From Kocuria rosea subsp. polaris (GTDB taxonomy: Bacteria; Actinomycetota; Actinomycetes; Actinomycetales; Micrococcaceae), in NCBI GenBank assembly GCA_023896275.1, contig MLDA01000002.1, positions 144,792 through 208,791 of the forward strand: a stretch of 64,000 nt of DNA, given 5' to 3'. Below are positions 15,493-23,959 of this stretch, in pieces. The position numbers and the translations under genes are program-made. Each line of letters opens with the position of its first letter. Position 1 is the first letter of the stretch. The notes below the pieces were generated by a model. It saw nothing but the letters and a program-made list of their open reading frames with translations, made no database searches and was not told the DNA's origin.

Positions 15493-16959
15493 TCAGGCTG
15501 CGCGCGGCAGCTGGACCTCGAACGTCGTGCGGCCCGGCCGGCCGTCTTCGCGGCACCGGCTCTTCACATCGATCAATCCGCCGTGCGCCTCCACGATCGC
15601 CTTGACGATCGGCAGACCTAGCCCGGTCGTGCCGTCCGAGCCCGACCGGGCCGCGTCCGCGCGCGTGAAGCGCTCGAAGACATGCGGCAGGAAGTCCTCG
15701 GTGATGCCGTCGCCGTCGTCGCTCACCGTCAGGGTCAGCGGCCCGTCGCCGCGGACCGCGAGCCGCACCGTCACCCGTGTGCCCTCTGGGGTGTGCTTGC
15801 GGGCGTTGGCGAGCAGATTCGACACGACCTGCCGCAGCTGGACCTCGTCACCGAGCGTCTCGACGGCCTCGGCCGGGACGTCCAGCTCCCAGATGTGGCT
15901 CGGCGCGGTCATCTGGAAGTCCGCCGCCTCCTCCACCACCAGGCGCGAGAGGTCGACGACGGCGGCGCCGCCCGGGCTGCTCGCCGCAGCGGAGGCGTCG
16001 TCGTGCCGCGCCTTCCGCTCGTCGAGGCGAGCCAGCAACAGCAGGTCGTCGACGAGCCGGCCCATGCGCCGGCTCTGGTCGAGCACGCGGCTCATGGCGG
16101 TGCGCCCGTCGTCGCTGAGGTGTTCGGTGGCGTTGACGAGCTCCGAGTAGCCGCGCACCGCCGCGAGCGGGGTGCGCAGTTCGTGCGATGCGTCGCCGAC
16201 GAACCGGCGCAGCTTCTCCTCCGACGCCTGCCGTGCCTCCAGAGCACTGGTGACGTTGTCCAGCAGGCCGTTGAGCGCGTGCCCGACGTTGCCGGCCTCG
16301 GTGCCAGGGACGGCGTCGTGGGCGGCAACGCGCTCGGCGACCTGTACGCGGCCGGCGTCGAGCTGCTGGGTGGAGACGTGCGTGGCCACCGCTGAGACCC
16401 GCTCGAGGGGCTTGAGGGAGCGGCGGACGATGACGGAGCCGATGAGGGCCGTGGCGGCGAGGCCGGCGAACGAGACGATCACGATCGTCCAGGTCAGCTG
16501 GTTGAGCGTGGCCTGCGTGCGCTCCTCGGGGAGGCCCGTGATGAGCACCGAGTCGTCGAGCCGGGCCGCGGAGACGCGGTAGTCGCCGATGCTGAGCTCG
16601 AGCGATTGAGGCTGGCGGCCGAGGGCCGTGCTCAGCAGGGCCTGTGTGTCCTGCGGGGACAGCAACGAGACGGTGTGGTGCTCGCCCGTCGTCGAGTCCA
16701 GGACGCCGCCGACAGCGAGGCGGTCATCGACCACGAGGAAGCTCAGTGTGCCCGAGGCCTGGCCCGGGGCCGAGAGCGGGTTGTTGTTGCCCGAGCTGCG
16801 CTGATGGTCCTGCGCGCGTTGAGCGGCGTTCGTGACCTCGGCGTCGAGCTGGCTGTACAACTGCGAATGCATGACCGCCTGCGTGATCAGGCCGATGACC
16901 AGGCAGATCAGCGCCAGCATGGCGACGAGCGCCAGCAGCATGCGGGTGCGAAGGCTCAT
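15493..16959 (-). CDS. sensor histidine kinase (two-component system)
   Basis: 488-residue membrane histidine kinase. The start is the ATG that overlaps the upstream regulator's stop (ATGA), giving MSLRTRMLLALVAML. Order: TM1 (~7-29), extracytoplasmic sensor loop (~30-155), TM2 (~158-180), HAMP-like linker, HisKA with the phospho-acceptor His in GDASHELRTPLAAV, then an ATPase domain with NLLANARKH (N box), SDDGDGI (G1) and TGLGLPIV (G2). The sensor loop has no recognisable ligand fold, so the signal is unknown. Domain layout matches TcrY/PhoR-type actinobacterial kinases. Partner: the response regulator translationally coupled upstream. Confidence 0.95.
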   Translation of the reverse strand: MSLRTRMLLALVAMLALICLVIGLITQAVMHSQLYSQLDAEVTNAAQRAQDHQRSSGNNNPLSAPGQASGTLSFLVVDDRLAVGGVLDSTTGEHHTVSLLSPQDTQALLSTALGRQPQSLELSIGDYRVSAARLDDSVLITGLPEERTQATLNQLTWTIVIVSFAGLAATALIGSVIVRRSLKPLERVSAVATHVSTQQLDAGRVQVAERVAAHDAVPGTEAGNVGHALNGLLDNVTSALEARQASEEKLRRFVGDASHELRTPLAAVRGYSELVNATEHLSDDGRTAMSRVLDQSRRMGRLVDDLLLLARLDERKARHDDASAAASSPGGAAVVDLSRLVVEEAADFQMTAPSHIWELDVPAEAVETLGDEVQLRQVVSNLLANARKHTPEGTRVTVRLAVRGDGPLTLTVSDDGDGITEDFLPHVFERFTRADAARSGSDGTTGLGLPIVKAIVEAHGGLIDVKSRCREDGRPGRTTFEVQLPRAA

Positions 16960-17696
16960 GCGGCGGGCTTGAGAACGTATCCCGCCCCACGGACGGTATG
17001 GATCATGGGCTCGCGGCCGGCGTCGATCTTCTTGCGCAGGTAGGAGATGTAGAGCTCGACGATGTTGGCTTGGCCGCCGAAGTCGTACTCCCAGACGTTG
17101 GCCAGGATCTGCCCCTTGCTCATGACGCGGCGTGCGTTCTCCATCAGGAAACGCAGCAGATCGAACTCCGTCGCGGTCAGAGTGATCGATTCGCCGCCGC
17201 GCCGTGCCTCCCGCAAATCGAGGTCCAGCACCAGATCGCCGACGACGATCTCTGCTGCATCCGAGGCGGTCACGCCCGAACGCTCGACCAGGCGGTGCAG
17301 GCGCAGGAGGACCTCTTCCAGGCTGAACGGCTTCGTCACGTAGTCGTCGCCGCCCGAGGCGAGGCCCTCGATCTTGTTCTCCGTCGAGTCCTTGGCCGTG
17401 AGGAAAAGGACCGGGACGTCCGGGAGGAAGGCACGGACTTTTCCGAGGACCTCGGGGCCGTCGAAGCCCGGCAGCATCCAATCGAGGATCAGCACGTCGG
17501 GCGTGAACTCGCGGGCGGCGGCGACGGCGTCGGGACCGTCGTGCGCGATCCGCGTCTCCCAGCCCATCATCCGCGAGCCCATGCTGACGAGTTCGGCGAG
17601 GGATGGCTCGTCGTCCACGACCAGCGCGCGCACGGGGGAGCCGTCCGGGTGGGTGAGGCGTGGCAGCTGGTGCGGGGCGAAGTTCTCCGGGGTCAT
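16956..17696 (-). CDS. OmpR/PhoB-family response regulator (PhoP/TcrX-like)
   Basis: 246-residue regulator. An unusual ~22-residue Pro/His-containing lead (MTPENFAPHQLPRLTHPDGS) precedes the receiver, which has the acidic pair VVDDEPS, the phospho-acceptor Asp in LILDWMLPG and Lys in YVTKPFS. The DNA-binding winged helix follows: TATEFDLLRFLMENARRVMS, WEYDFGGQANIVELYISYLRKK and HTVRGAGYVL. The YDFGG element is typical of PhoP/TcrX-type actinobacterial regulators. It is the first gene of the pair with its kinase and lies leftwards from the 479-nt region shared with the orphan winged-helix gene. Confidence 0.95.
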   Translation of the reverse strand: MTPENFAPHQLPRLTHPDGSPVRALVVDDEPSLAELVSMGSRMMGWETRIAHDGPDAVAAAREFTPDVLILDWMLPGFDGPEVLGKVRAFLPDVPVLFLTAKDSTENKIEGLASGGDDYVTKPFSLEEVLLRLHRLVERSGVTASDAAEIVVGDLVLDLDLREARRGGESITLTATEFDLLRFLMENARRVMSKGQILANVWEYDFGGQANIVELYISYLRKKIDAGREPMIHTVRGAGYVLKPAA

Positions 17697-18175
17697 ACCT
17701 CTACTGTGCCTCGGCAGTGTGAGCCGAATCTAGGTCTGGCCTGTGCGGAGACTGTGAAAGTATGGAAGTCAGTCGACGCTCTAGCACGTCGGCGTCAAGC
17801 ATCCCGGCCGAGAACCCGGAGTATGACACCACCTGCACCAACGTATAAGTATTCGTTAGTACTCATAAAGGTGCGGACGTTTCGAGTGCGTTGAACAGAT
17901 CTAACAACCTTGAGTGATTTCTGTGAGCATTTCGACCGACCCGAAGCGAATGATGCGGAAATGTGCCACTAGTGATCCTGGTCACAAAATGCACCACTTG
18001 TCTCACATGATGGACGGCCCGGGCGAATATTACTTGCGGGTCGGCTTTGCCGCACGTCACACTGGGCAATGTGATCGTTGATCGGTACAGGACTCACCTC
18101 GGCTCTTCACGCGGACCGAAGTGGACCCTGACCGGCTCGACGCGCCGGCTCACCGCACAGTAATGAGGTTTACAG
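17697..18175. other. divergent regulatory region (479 bp)
   Basis: No gene is seen. This AT-richer gap serves the response-regulator gene leftwards and the orphan winged-helix gene rightwards. It holds a CRP/GlxR-type palindrome (17971-17986) and an imperfect inverted repeat at 17845-17866 (ATAAGTATTCG facing TTAGTACTCAT, 7 of 11 positions). GAGG lies shortly before the winged-helix ATG. Confidence 0.5.
17971..17986. promoter_or_regulatory. CRP/GlxR-type operator
   Basis: AGTGATCCTGGTCACA matches the CRP-family pattern TGTGA-N6-TCACA at 9 of 10 fixed positions. It lies 190 nt upstream of the orphan winged-helix gene. A closely related site precedes pckG. Confidence 0.6.
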
Positions 18176-18991
18176 ATGTCCGTCACTTCCGGATACGTCC
18201 ACATCTCCGTTCGCAATGCCCAGAACCGCGCCGCAGCAGCACAGCGCCAGGCCTCCAGTCATGCTGGCTACGGTGCCGCGGCGCCGCAGCGTCCGCTGCA
18301 CGCTGTGCCGGGTATTCAGGAGCGGCAGCCCATGACCGCGCCGATGCCCGTCGTCTCGCAGAACAGCCAGGCACGCGGCCCCCAAGCGGTCAAGAGTGAT
18401 ACGGAAGCGCGCGGCTTTGTCCTCTACGTCGGCATGGACGAGGCGACCGCCCAGGCCGCCGGCACGTCCCTTGGCAAGCTCGCCACACAGGTGCGCGCCT
18501 TCCTGCAGACGCTGGCCCCCGACGCCAAGACCCATGCCGCCGTAGCGCTCGCTCCGGCCGACGCGCAGGGCGACAATATCGACGTCGTGCGCCAGGCGCT
18601 CGGGGACCCGACGGTCTCCCGCCGGCCCCGCGCAGAGGCGGCCCGTGCCCAGCAGGCAGCCCCGCGGCCCTCCGGTGTACTCATTGACCTTTCCCGGCGC
18701 GAGGTTCACCTCGACGGCGAGTCGCTCAACCTCACCTACAAGGAGTTCGAGCTGCTCAACTACCTCGTGGAGAACGGCACGCGCACCGTCGGCCGCGAGG
18801 AGCTGCTCACCAACCTGTGGCGCAATGCGGAGGAGATCCCGAACGAGCGCACCATCGACGTGCACATCCGGCGTCTGCGCTCCAAGCTCGGGCGCCTGGC
18901 CAACACTGTTCGCACCGTGCGCGGCCAAGGCTACCGCTTCTACGAGCACCCCGAGGTCGTCGTCTGGGCCGCCCCGGAGTACTCCATCTAG
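18176..18991 (+). CDS. orphan winged-helix transcriptional regulator
   Basis: 271-residue protein with a three-part layout. Residues ~1-75 are low-complexity, rich in Ala/Gln/Ser. Residues ~80-145 (FVLYVGMDEATAQAAGTSLG... AVALAPADAQGDNIDVVRQAL) form an alpha/beta segment that lacks the conserved Asp and Lys of receiver domains. Residues ~163-260 are a complete OmpR/PhoB-type winged helix (SGVLIDLSRREVHLDGES, LTYKEFELLNYLVENGTRTV, ERTIDVHIRRLRSKLG, RTVRGQGYRF). No kinase gene is adjacent, so it probably acts without phosphorylation. Similar proteins occur in other Micrococcaceae but, as far as I know, have no assigned role. A CRP-type site lies upstream and a terminator downstream. Confidence 0.85.
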   Translation: MSVTSGYVHISVRNAQNRAAAAQRQASSHAGYGAAAPQRPLHAVPGIQERQPMTAPMPVVSQNSQARGPQAVKSDTEARGFVLYVGMDEATAQAAGTSLGKLATQVRAFLQTLAPDAKTHAAVALAPADAQGDNIDVVRQALGDPTVSRRPRAEAARAQQAAPRPSGVLIDLSRREVHLDGESLNLTYKEFELLNYLVENGTRTVGREELLTNLWRNAEEIPNERTIDVHIRRLRSKLGRLANTVRTVRGQGYRFYEHPEVVVWAAPEYSI

Positions 18992-19009
18992 TTAGAATCA
19001 GCCATCGCA

Positions 19010-19039
19010 GCGGCCGTTCCCCATCAGGGGAGCGGCCGC
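19010..19039. terminator. hairpin between winged-helix gene and sixA
   Basis: GCGGCCGTTCCCC and GGGGAGCGGCCGC pair around an ATCA loop, 18 nt after the winged-helix stop codon. There is no T-run, but the stability and position suit transcription termination. Confidence 0.65.
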
Positions 19040-19079
19040 GAGTCGCTTAACGGATCTTCTGCGCGGATAGGGTTGAGGC

Positions 19080-19604
19080 ATGAGCGACCACCACATCAAG
19101 CGCCTGCTGCTGCTGAGGCATGCCAAGGCCGCCTTCCCGTTCGGCGTTGACGACCACTCGCGACCGCTGGGCTCCAGCGGTGATGCGGCCGCTCCGCTCG
19201 CCGGCCGCTGGATGGTGGAGAACGGTGTGGTCCCCGACTACATCGTCTGCTCGGATGCCCTCCGTACCCGCTCGACGTGCGCGTGGGTCTCGAGTGAATT
19301 GGGCGAGGCTGGTCCGACGCCGTACATCGACTCGCGTGTCTACGGTGCAGGTCCCGCCCGGTTGCTGTCGATCATCAACGAGACTCCGGAGACCGTCAGG
19401 ACGCTGCTGGTCATCGGGCACCTGCCGACGGTCCAGGAGCTCGCTATGAATCTGGCGTCCAAGGAGTCGGACGAGTCCGCCGTGATGGACCTGGCGACGG
19501 AGTACCCGCCGCTCGGGCTGACGCTGCTGGAGGCGACCAAGCCGTGGGCCGAGCTCGACGGCCGGGACGCACGCGTCACCCGGTTCGCGGTGCCGCGACC
19601 ATAG
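19080..19604 (+). CDS. SixA-type histidine phosphatase
   Basis: 174-residue member of the histidine phosphatase (phosphoglycerate mutase) superfamily, SixA branch, which can dephosphorylate phosphohistidine on signalling proteins. The catalytic RHAKA motif follows a short strand (LLLLRHAKA, residues ~10-18), with CSDALRTRST and the second His in VIGHLPTVQEL. SixA enzymes use RHG/RHA plus GHxP. Whether its target is a histidine-phosphotransfer protein or something else cannot be told. It is convergent with tRNA-Arg. Confidence 0.85.
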   Translation: MSDHHIKRLLLLRHAKAAFPFGVDDHSRPLGSSGDAAAPLAGRWMVENGVVPDYIVCSDALRTRSTCAWVSSELGEAGPTPYIDSRVYGAGPARLLSIINETPETVRTLLVIGHLPTVQELAMNLASKESDESAVMDLATEYPPLGLTLLEATKPWAELDGRDARVTRFAVPRP

Positions 19605-19654
19605 GCTGCACCGTTCGCTCCGTGGTGGGCGGCGCAACCGGCCGCTGAACGCAG

Positions 19655-19681
19655 AAAAGGCCCCGCCGAAGCGGAGCCTTT
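19655..19681 (-). terminator. terminator of tRNA-Arg(ACG)
   Basis: On the minus strand AGGCTCCGC and GCGGGGCCT pair around a TTCG-type loop, followed by TTTT, just downstream of the tRNA. It may also stop sixA transcripts from the other side. Confidence 0.85.
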
Positions 19682-19692
19682 CCTGATTCTTG

Positions 19693-19766
<74 letters not shown>

Positions 19767-19911
19767 ATATTTTGTTGTTTTCGCCGCCCGCCGTGCGTTC
19801 GACCTGTTCAACTATACACACGCTCTTTTGGGGTGCAAAATCGGATGCCTCCTCTCGTGGCCCACGAGGCGTTGATTTGTCGCCCTATGCTGGTTCCCCT
19901 AGACCGGTCTA

Positions 19912-19927
19912 TGTGACCTTAATCACA
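19912..19927. promoter_or_regulatory. CRP/GlxR-type operator upstream of pckG
   Basis: TGTGACCTTAATCACA matches TGTGA-N6-TCACA perfectly. It lies about 150 nt before the pckG start in a 309-nt gap (19767-20075) that holds no gene. CRP-family control of gluconeogenic pck genes is common in actinobacteria (GlxR in corynebacteria), which makes the site credible. Confidence 0.75.
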
Positions 19928-20075
19928 ATTGGGTTGTGCGAAACCCCGGAAATCCGGGGGAGTGCCCGTCCGGGAGTCCCGGTACCAGCCGGTAGTGCGA
20001 AGTCCATCACATTCGAGGCAATAGCTGCGCCCGTAGCATCGATACACCAGTAACAGCCCAATGGAGGGAATGGAC

Positions 20076-21917
20076 ATGAGCGAGAGCTCCACCAAGCAGG
20101 TCGACGACGCGCGGACCACGGCGCCTACTTCTCACGCGGCTCTGTCCGCTTGGGTGGCCGAGGTTGCCGAGATGACGAATCCTGCAGAGGTGTATTGGGT
20201 TGACGGCAGCCAGGAGGAGAACGACCGGCTGACCGCTGAGCTCGTCCAGACTGGAACATTTCGCCGGCTCAACGACGAGACGTTCCCCAATTCCTTCGCC
20301 GCCTTCTCCGACCCGGCCGACGTCGCCCGGGTCGAGGAGCGGACGTTCATCTGCTCGAAGGAGGAGAAGGACTCCGGCTTCACCAACAACTGGATGGACC
20401 CGGCGGAGATGAAGGGCGTCCTCACGGAGCGCTTCACCGGCGCAATGGCAGGGCGCACGATGTACGTGATCCCATTCGTGATGGGACCCCTCGACGCCGA
20501 GCAGCCCCAGTACGGGGTCGAAATCACCGACTCCGCCTACGTCGTCGTTTCCATGCGCATCATGGCGCGCATCGGCACCGACGTGCTGCGCAAGATGGAG
20601 GCCGAGAACGCGTTCTTCGTGCCGGCGCTGCACTCCGTCGGCGCACCGCTGGCGCCGGGCCAGGACGACGTCGCCTGGCCGTGCAACCCGGAGAAGTGGA
20701 TCGTGCACTTCCCCGAGGAGCGCTCGATCTGGTCCTTCGGTTCCGGCTACGGCGGAAACGCCCTCCTCGGCAAGAAGTGCTACGCCCTGCGTATCGCCTC
20801 GGTCATCGCCCGCGACGAGGGCTGGCTGGCCGAGCACATGCTCATCCTCCGGCTGACGAGCCCCGAGGGCCGCTCTTACAACATCGCGGGCGCCTTCCCG
20901 TCGGCGTGCGGCAAGACCAACCTGGCGCTGCTCGACCCGACGATCGACGGCTGGAAGGCCGAGACCCTCGGCGACGACATCAACTGGATGCGCATCGGCA
21001 AGGACGGCGAGCTGCGCGGCGTCAACCCGGAGTACGGCCTGTTCGGTGTCGCCCCCGGCACCGGCTGGTCCACGAACCCGAACGCGATGCGCGCCATCGC
21101 CAAGGGAAATTCCGTCTTCACCAACGTCGCCCTCACCGACGACGGCGGCGTCTGGTGGGAGGGCATGACCGACGAGGTCCCGGAGCACCTGACCGACTGG
21201 CAGGGCAACGACTGGACGCCGGAGTCGGGGCGCCCGGCAGCGCACCCGAACTCCCGTTTCTGCACGCCCATCAGCCAGATCGACATGCTCTCCGACGAGT
21301 ACTACAGCCCCGACGGCGTCGAGATCCACGCGATCCTCTTCGGCGGCCGGCGTAAGACCACCATCCCGCTGGTGACCGAGGCCCGCTCCTGGGCCAACGG
21401 CGTCTTCATGGGGTCGACGCTCTCGTCGGAGACCACCGCCGCGGCCGCCGGCGCCGTCGGCGTGGTGCGCCGCGACCCGATGGCCATGCTCCCCTTCATC
21501 GGCTACAACGCCGGTGACTACCTGAACCACTGGGACAAGATCTCCGGCCTGCTCTCCGCGGAGCGACGCCCCAAGATCTTCCTCGTGAACTGGTTCCGCC
21601 GCACGCAGGACGGCGGGTTCGCGTGGCCCGGTTTCGGCGACAACTCGCGAGTGCTGAAGTGGGTCGTCGAGCGCATCGAGGGCACGGCTGACGCCAACGA
21701 AACCCCGATCGGCTTTGTCCCCACGGGCGATTCGATCGACCTGACCGGCTTGGCCGACTACACCGCGGCCGACGTCGAGGCCGCTGTCAACGTCGACAAG
21801 GACGAGTGGACGGCCGAGATCGACGGCATCGAGCAGTGGTACGCGAACTTCGGCGAAGCCCTGCCGGCGTCGCTGCGCGACGAGCTCGACGGGCTGAAGG
21901 AACGCCTCGGCGCCTGA
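20076..21917 (+). CDS. pckG: phosphoenolpyruvate carboxykinase (GTP)
   Basis: 613-residue GTP-dependent PEP carboxykinase, converting oxaloacetate to PEP for gluconeogenesis and anaplerosis. The P-loop kinase-1 motif appears as [13 protein letters not shown] with the reactive Cys of the GTP family, and the substrate region [14 protein letters not shown] and the VNWFRR strand are present. I chose the third of three nearby in-frame ATGs (20076) because GGAGGG lies 7 nt upstream, yielding [15 protein letters not shown]-family site precedes the gene and a strong terminator follows, so it is a single-gene unit. Confidence 0.97.
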   Translation: MSESSTKQVDDARTTAPTSHAALSAWVAEVAEMTNPAEVYWVDGSQEENDRLTAELVQTGTFRRLNDETFPNSFAAFSDPADVARVEERTFICSKEEKDSGFTNNWMDPAEMKGVLTERFTGAMAGRTMYVIPFVMGPLDAEQPQYGVEITDSAYVVVSMRIMARIGTDVLRKMEAENAFFVPALHSVGAPLAPGQDDVAWPCNPEKWIVHFPEERSIWSFGSGYGGNALLGKKCYALRIASVIARDEGWLAEHMLILRLTSPEGRSYNIAGAFPSACGKTNLALLDPTIDGWKAETLGDDINWMRIGKDGELRGVNPEYGLFGVAPGTGWSTNPNAMRAIAKGNSVFTNVALTDDGGVWWEGMTDEVPEHLTDWQGNDWTPESGRPAAHPNSRFCTPISQIDMLSDEYYSPDGVEIHAILFGGRRKTTIPLVTEARSWANGVFMGSTLSSETTAAAAGAVGVVRRDPMAMLPFIGYNAGDYLNHWDKISGLLSAERRPKIFLVNWFRRTQDGGFAWPGFGDNSRVLKWVVERIEGTADANETPIGFVPTGDSIDLTGLADYTAADVEAAVNVDKDEWTAEIDGIEQWYANFGEALPASLRDELDGLKERLGA

Positions 21918-21927
21918 CGCTCTGGCA

Positions 21928-21960
21928 CGAGGGCCCCGGACCAGCGGTCCGGGGCCCTCG
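21928..21960 (+). terminator. terminator after pckG
   Basis: CGAGGGCCCCGGACC and GGTCCGGGGCCCTCG form a 15-bp perfect stem with a 3-nt loop, 10 nt after the pckG stop codon. No T-run follows, as is often the case in high-GC genomes. Confidence 0.8.
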
Positions 21961-22035
21961 CGCGTCCGGAGGCCCTGCCAGGCCGGGGCAGCGTGGCTAG
22001 GCGACGAATCACCTAGTTGGTGGCAGAATGGGGCC

Positions 22036-22563
22036 ATGATTCTCGCGCGGCTGATCCTCGGTCTCCTGACCCTGGCGCCCATGACCGGGTACGACCTCAA
22101 GAAGCACTTCGACTCCAGCATTAATCACTTCTGGAACGCCGACAAGGCCCAGATCTATCGGACGCTGAACAAGCTCGTCGATGACGGGCTCGCCGTCGTG
22201 CGGGTCGTTGCGCAGGAGAACTACCCCGACCGCCAGGAGCACCACATCACGGAGGCCGGCCGCGCCGAGCTCGCCGCTTGGCTGCAGACCGGGCTCGACC
22301 CCGAACCGGTCCGTGAGCCGTTCCTGGCCCGGCTCTTCTTCTCAGGCGAGCTCGAACGGGAGGACGTCTTCCGGATCCTGCGTGCCCGTCGCTCAGAGGT
22401 GACGGACCGACTCGAGGACTACCGCGCGCAGCGGGCGGGGCTCGGCGACGTCTCGGGCTTCGACCGCCGCGCCTTCTTGATGGCGGCCACGCTGGAGCGC
22501 GAGGTCAGCCGGACCGAAGCTGAGCTCAAATGGCTGCGCACCGTCGAGAGGAGCATGCCGTGA
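22036..22563 (+). CDS. PadR-family transcriptional regulator
   Basis: 175-residue PadR-type regulator. The winged helix covers residues ~1-75 (LGLLTLAPMTGYDLKKHFD, ADKAQIYRTLNKLVDDGLAV, EHHITEAGRAEL). A helical VirR-like C domain follows (EPVREPFLARLFFSGEL...) and ends in a coiled helix that forms the dimer. Ligand unknown. Its stop overlaps the GTG start of the alpha/beta hydrolase gene (GTGA), so the two are translationally coupled and the regulator likely controls this short operon. Confidence 0.93.
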   Translation: MILARLILGLLTLAPMTGYDLKKHFDSSINHFWNADKAQIYRTLNKLVDDGLAVVRVVAQENYPDRQEHHITEAGRAELAAWLQTGLDPEPVREPFLARLFFSGELEREDVFRILRARRSEVTDRLEDYRAQRAGLGDVSGFDRRAFLMAATLEREVSRTEAELKWLRTVERSMP

Positions 22564-23366
22564 GCGAGAAAGCCGACCGCGTCGAGGGCGAGCGCGCGGA
22601 CTACCCGGAGGTGCACGCCTCGCGGCGCCCCCGCCCGGATGGGGAGCGGACGCAGACCCTCGTCTTCCTGCACAGCGGCATGACCGGCAACTGGTCGTGG
22701 CACCGCCAGGTCGAGGCTTTCGGCGACTACCGGGTCCTGACCCCGCACCTGCCCGGCTACGGCACCCGCCGCGACGAGGACTGGAACGGGTTCGACAGCG
22801 CGGCCGACGACGTCGCGGCGTTCATCGCCGATCGGGTTGAAGCCGGGCGCGTTCACCTCGTCGGGCTCGGGCTCGGCGGGCTGGTCGGGCTGCACGTCCT
22901 GTCACGCCACCCCGAGCTGATCGACAGCGCGATCCTCTCCGGTGTGCCGACGGTTGCCCCGGCTGCGCCCGCGCGCACCGGTGCCGCTGCGCGGCTGCGG
23001 ATCTGGGGTGGCGAATGGTTCGCCAAGATGCAGGCCGGCGCCTTCGGTGTCCTCGAAGCCGCGGAGAACGACGACGTCTCCACGGAGACCGCTCGCGCCG
23101 TCGCCCAGGACCTGGCCGCGGTGGTCCTGCCCGATGGGCTCGACGAGTTCGACGGCCCCGTGCTGCTGGCCGCTGGTGCCAAGGAGCCGCCGCACATCCG
23201 CAAGGGACTCGATTCGTTGGACGGTCGTTTTGAACACGCGCAAGTGCGCATCGCACCGGGGATGCACCACGCCTGGAATCTGGAAGAGCCGCTGCTGTTC
23301 AATGCGGCCGTGCGCCGCTGGGCTGAACGGCACGAGGCGCATCCCCGGCTGGCCGACCCCGCGTAA
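22560..23366 (+). CDS. alpha/beta-hydrolase-fold protein lacking the nucleophile serine
   Basis: 268-residue alpha/beta-hydrolase-fold protein. The oxyanion strand LVFLHSGMTGNWSW, the PHLPGYG turn and a C-terminal His in GMHHAWNLEEP are visible. However, the nucleophile elbow, normally G-H-S-x-G-G, reads VGLGLGGLVG, so Gly replaces the Ser. The usual acid in the GxxDP turn is also replaced (GAKEPP). It is therefore unlikely to be a normal serine hydrolase; a ligand-binding or sensing role linked to the coupled PadR regulator is possible. The GTG start overlaps the padR stop. Confidence 0.85.
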   Translation: MSEKADRVEGERADYPEVHASRRPRPDGERTQTLVFLHSGMTGNWSWHRQVEAFGDYRVLTPHLPGYGTRRDEDWNGFDSAADDVAAFIADRVEAGRVHLVGLGLGGLVGLHVLSRHPELIDSAILSGVPTVAPAAPARTGAAARLRIWGGEWFAKMQAGAFGVLEAAENDDVSTETARAVAQDLAAVVLPDGLDEFDGPVLLAAGAKEPPHIRKGLDSLDGRFEHAQVRIAPGMHHAWNLEEPLLFNAAVRRWAERHEAHPRLADPA

Positions 23367-23406
23367 GCTGCGTGGCCCCCAGAGCCGGCGGCAGAGACAG
23401 AAACAC

Positions 23407-23446
23407 GTCGGCCGGGCGACGAGCAGTGCTCGCGCCCGGCCGGCGT
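23407..23446. terminator. bidirectional terminator hairpin
   Basis: GGCCGGGC...GAGC pairs with GCTC...GCCCGGCC around an AGT loop, between the convergent hydrolase and hypothetical genes. Confidence 0.7.
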
Positions 23447-23482
23447 CGTCGTGGGTGCCCTGGCGGGCGCGCCAGAGGGAGG

Positions 23483-23959
23483 CTAAGCCCAGACCTTCAG
23501 TTCGCTGGCTTCGGTGGCCGGCTCGGCGAAGGCCCAGACGGGCTCTTCCTCGTCGGGTGACGGCGCGGTGTAGGCCTGGATGACGGCGACGGCCCCGCCC
23601 AGGTTGTGCTCGGCGGCGGCGTGGATCGCGTCGGACCCGTTCTCGAGCAGCGTCACGTCGGAGATCATCGCGACGGCACGGAAGTCGTCCTTCTGCTCGG
23701 AGAGCAGGCTGACCAGATCGTCCATCATGGCGTCGGCGTCGATGTCCGCCTCCGGGTCCTCGGCGTCCTCGGCCGGCTGGACGGCGAGCAGGCGCATCTC
23801 GCCCTCGTCGTCCTCCGCCGCGGTGAGACCGACGGCGAACGGCAGGAAGACGCCGTGCGCTTCGAGCTGTTCGCGCGCGATGCCCAGCGAGGTGCCGAGC
23901 AGGCGGTTCAATTCGTCGTGGGCCGCGGCGCCGATCTCGGCGATGCGGTTTTCGCTCAT
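23483..23959 (-). CDS. conserved hypothetical acidic protein, 158 aa
   Basis: 158-residue acidic protein with no signal peptide or membrane segment. It alternates helices and strands (IAEIGAAAHDELNRLLGT, MRLLAVQPAEDAED, DDFRAVAMISDVTL, GGAVAVIQAYTAPSPD) and carries a highly acidic loop near residues 62-80. I recognise no catalytic motif. Its start overlaps the stop of the phosphohexomutase gene (ATGA), so it is translated from the same message; similar small proteins sit beside manB in related genomes, to my recollection. Function unknown. Confidence 0.75.
   Translation of the reverse strand: MSENRIAEIGAAAHDELNRLLGTSLGIAREQLEAHGVFLPFAVGLTAAEDDEGEMRLLAVQPAEDAEDPEADIDADAMMDDLVSLLSEQKDDFRAVAMISDVTLLENGSDAIHAAAEHNLGGAVAVIQAYTAPSPDEEEPVWAFAEPATEASELKVWA

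Noticed and set aside
15493..17481. Sensor kinase extended to 662 residues
   Set aside because: The first ~174 codons are a shadow of the response-regulator gene; the kinase begins at the overlapping ATG (16959) with its first membrane segment.
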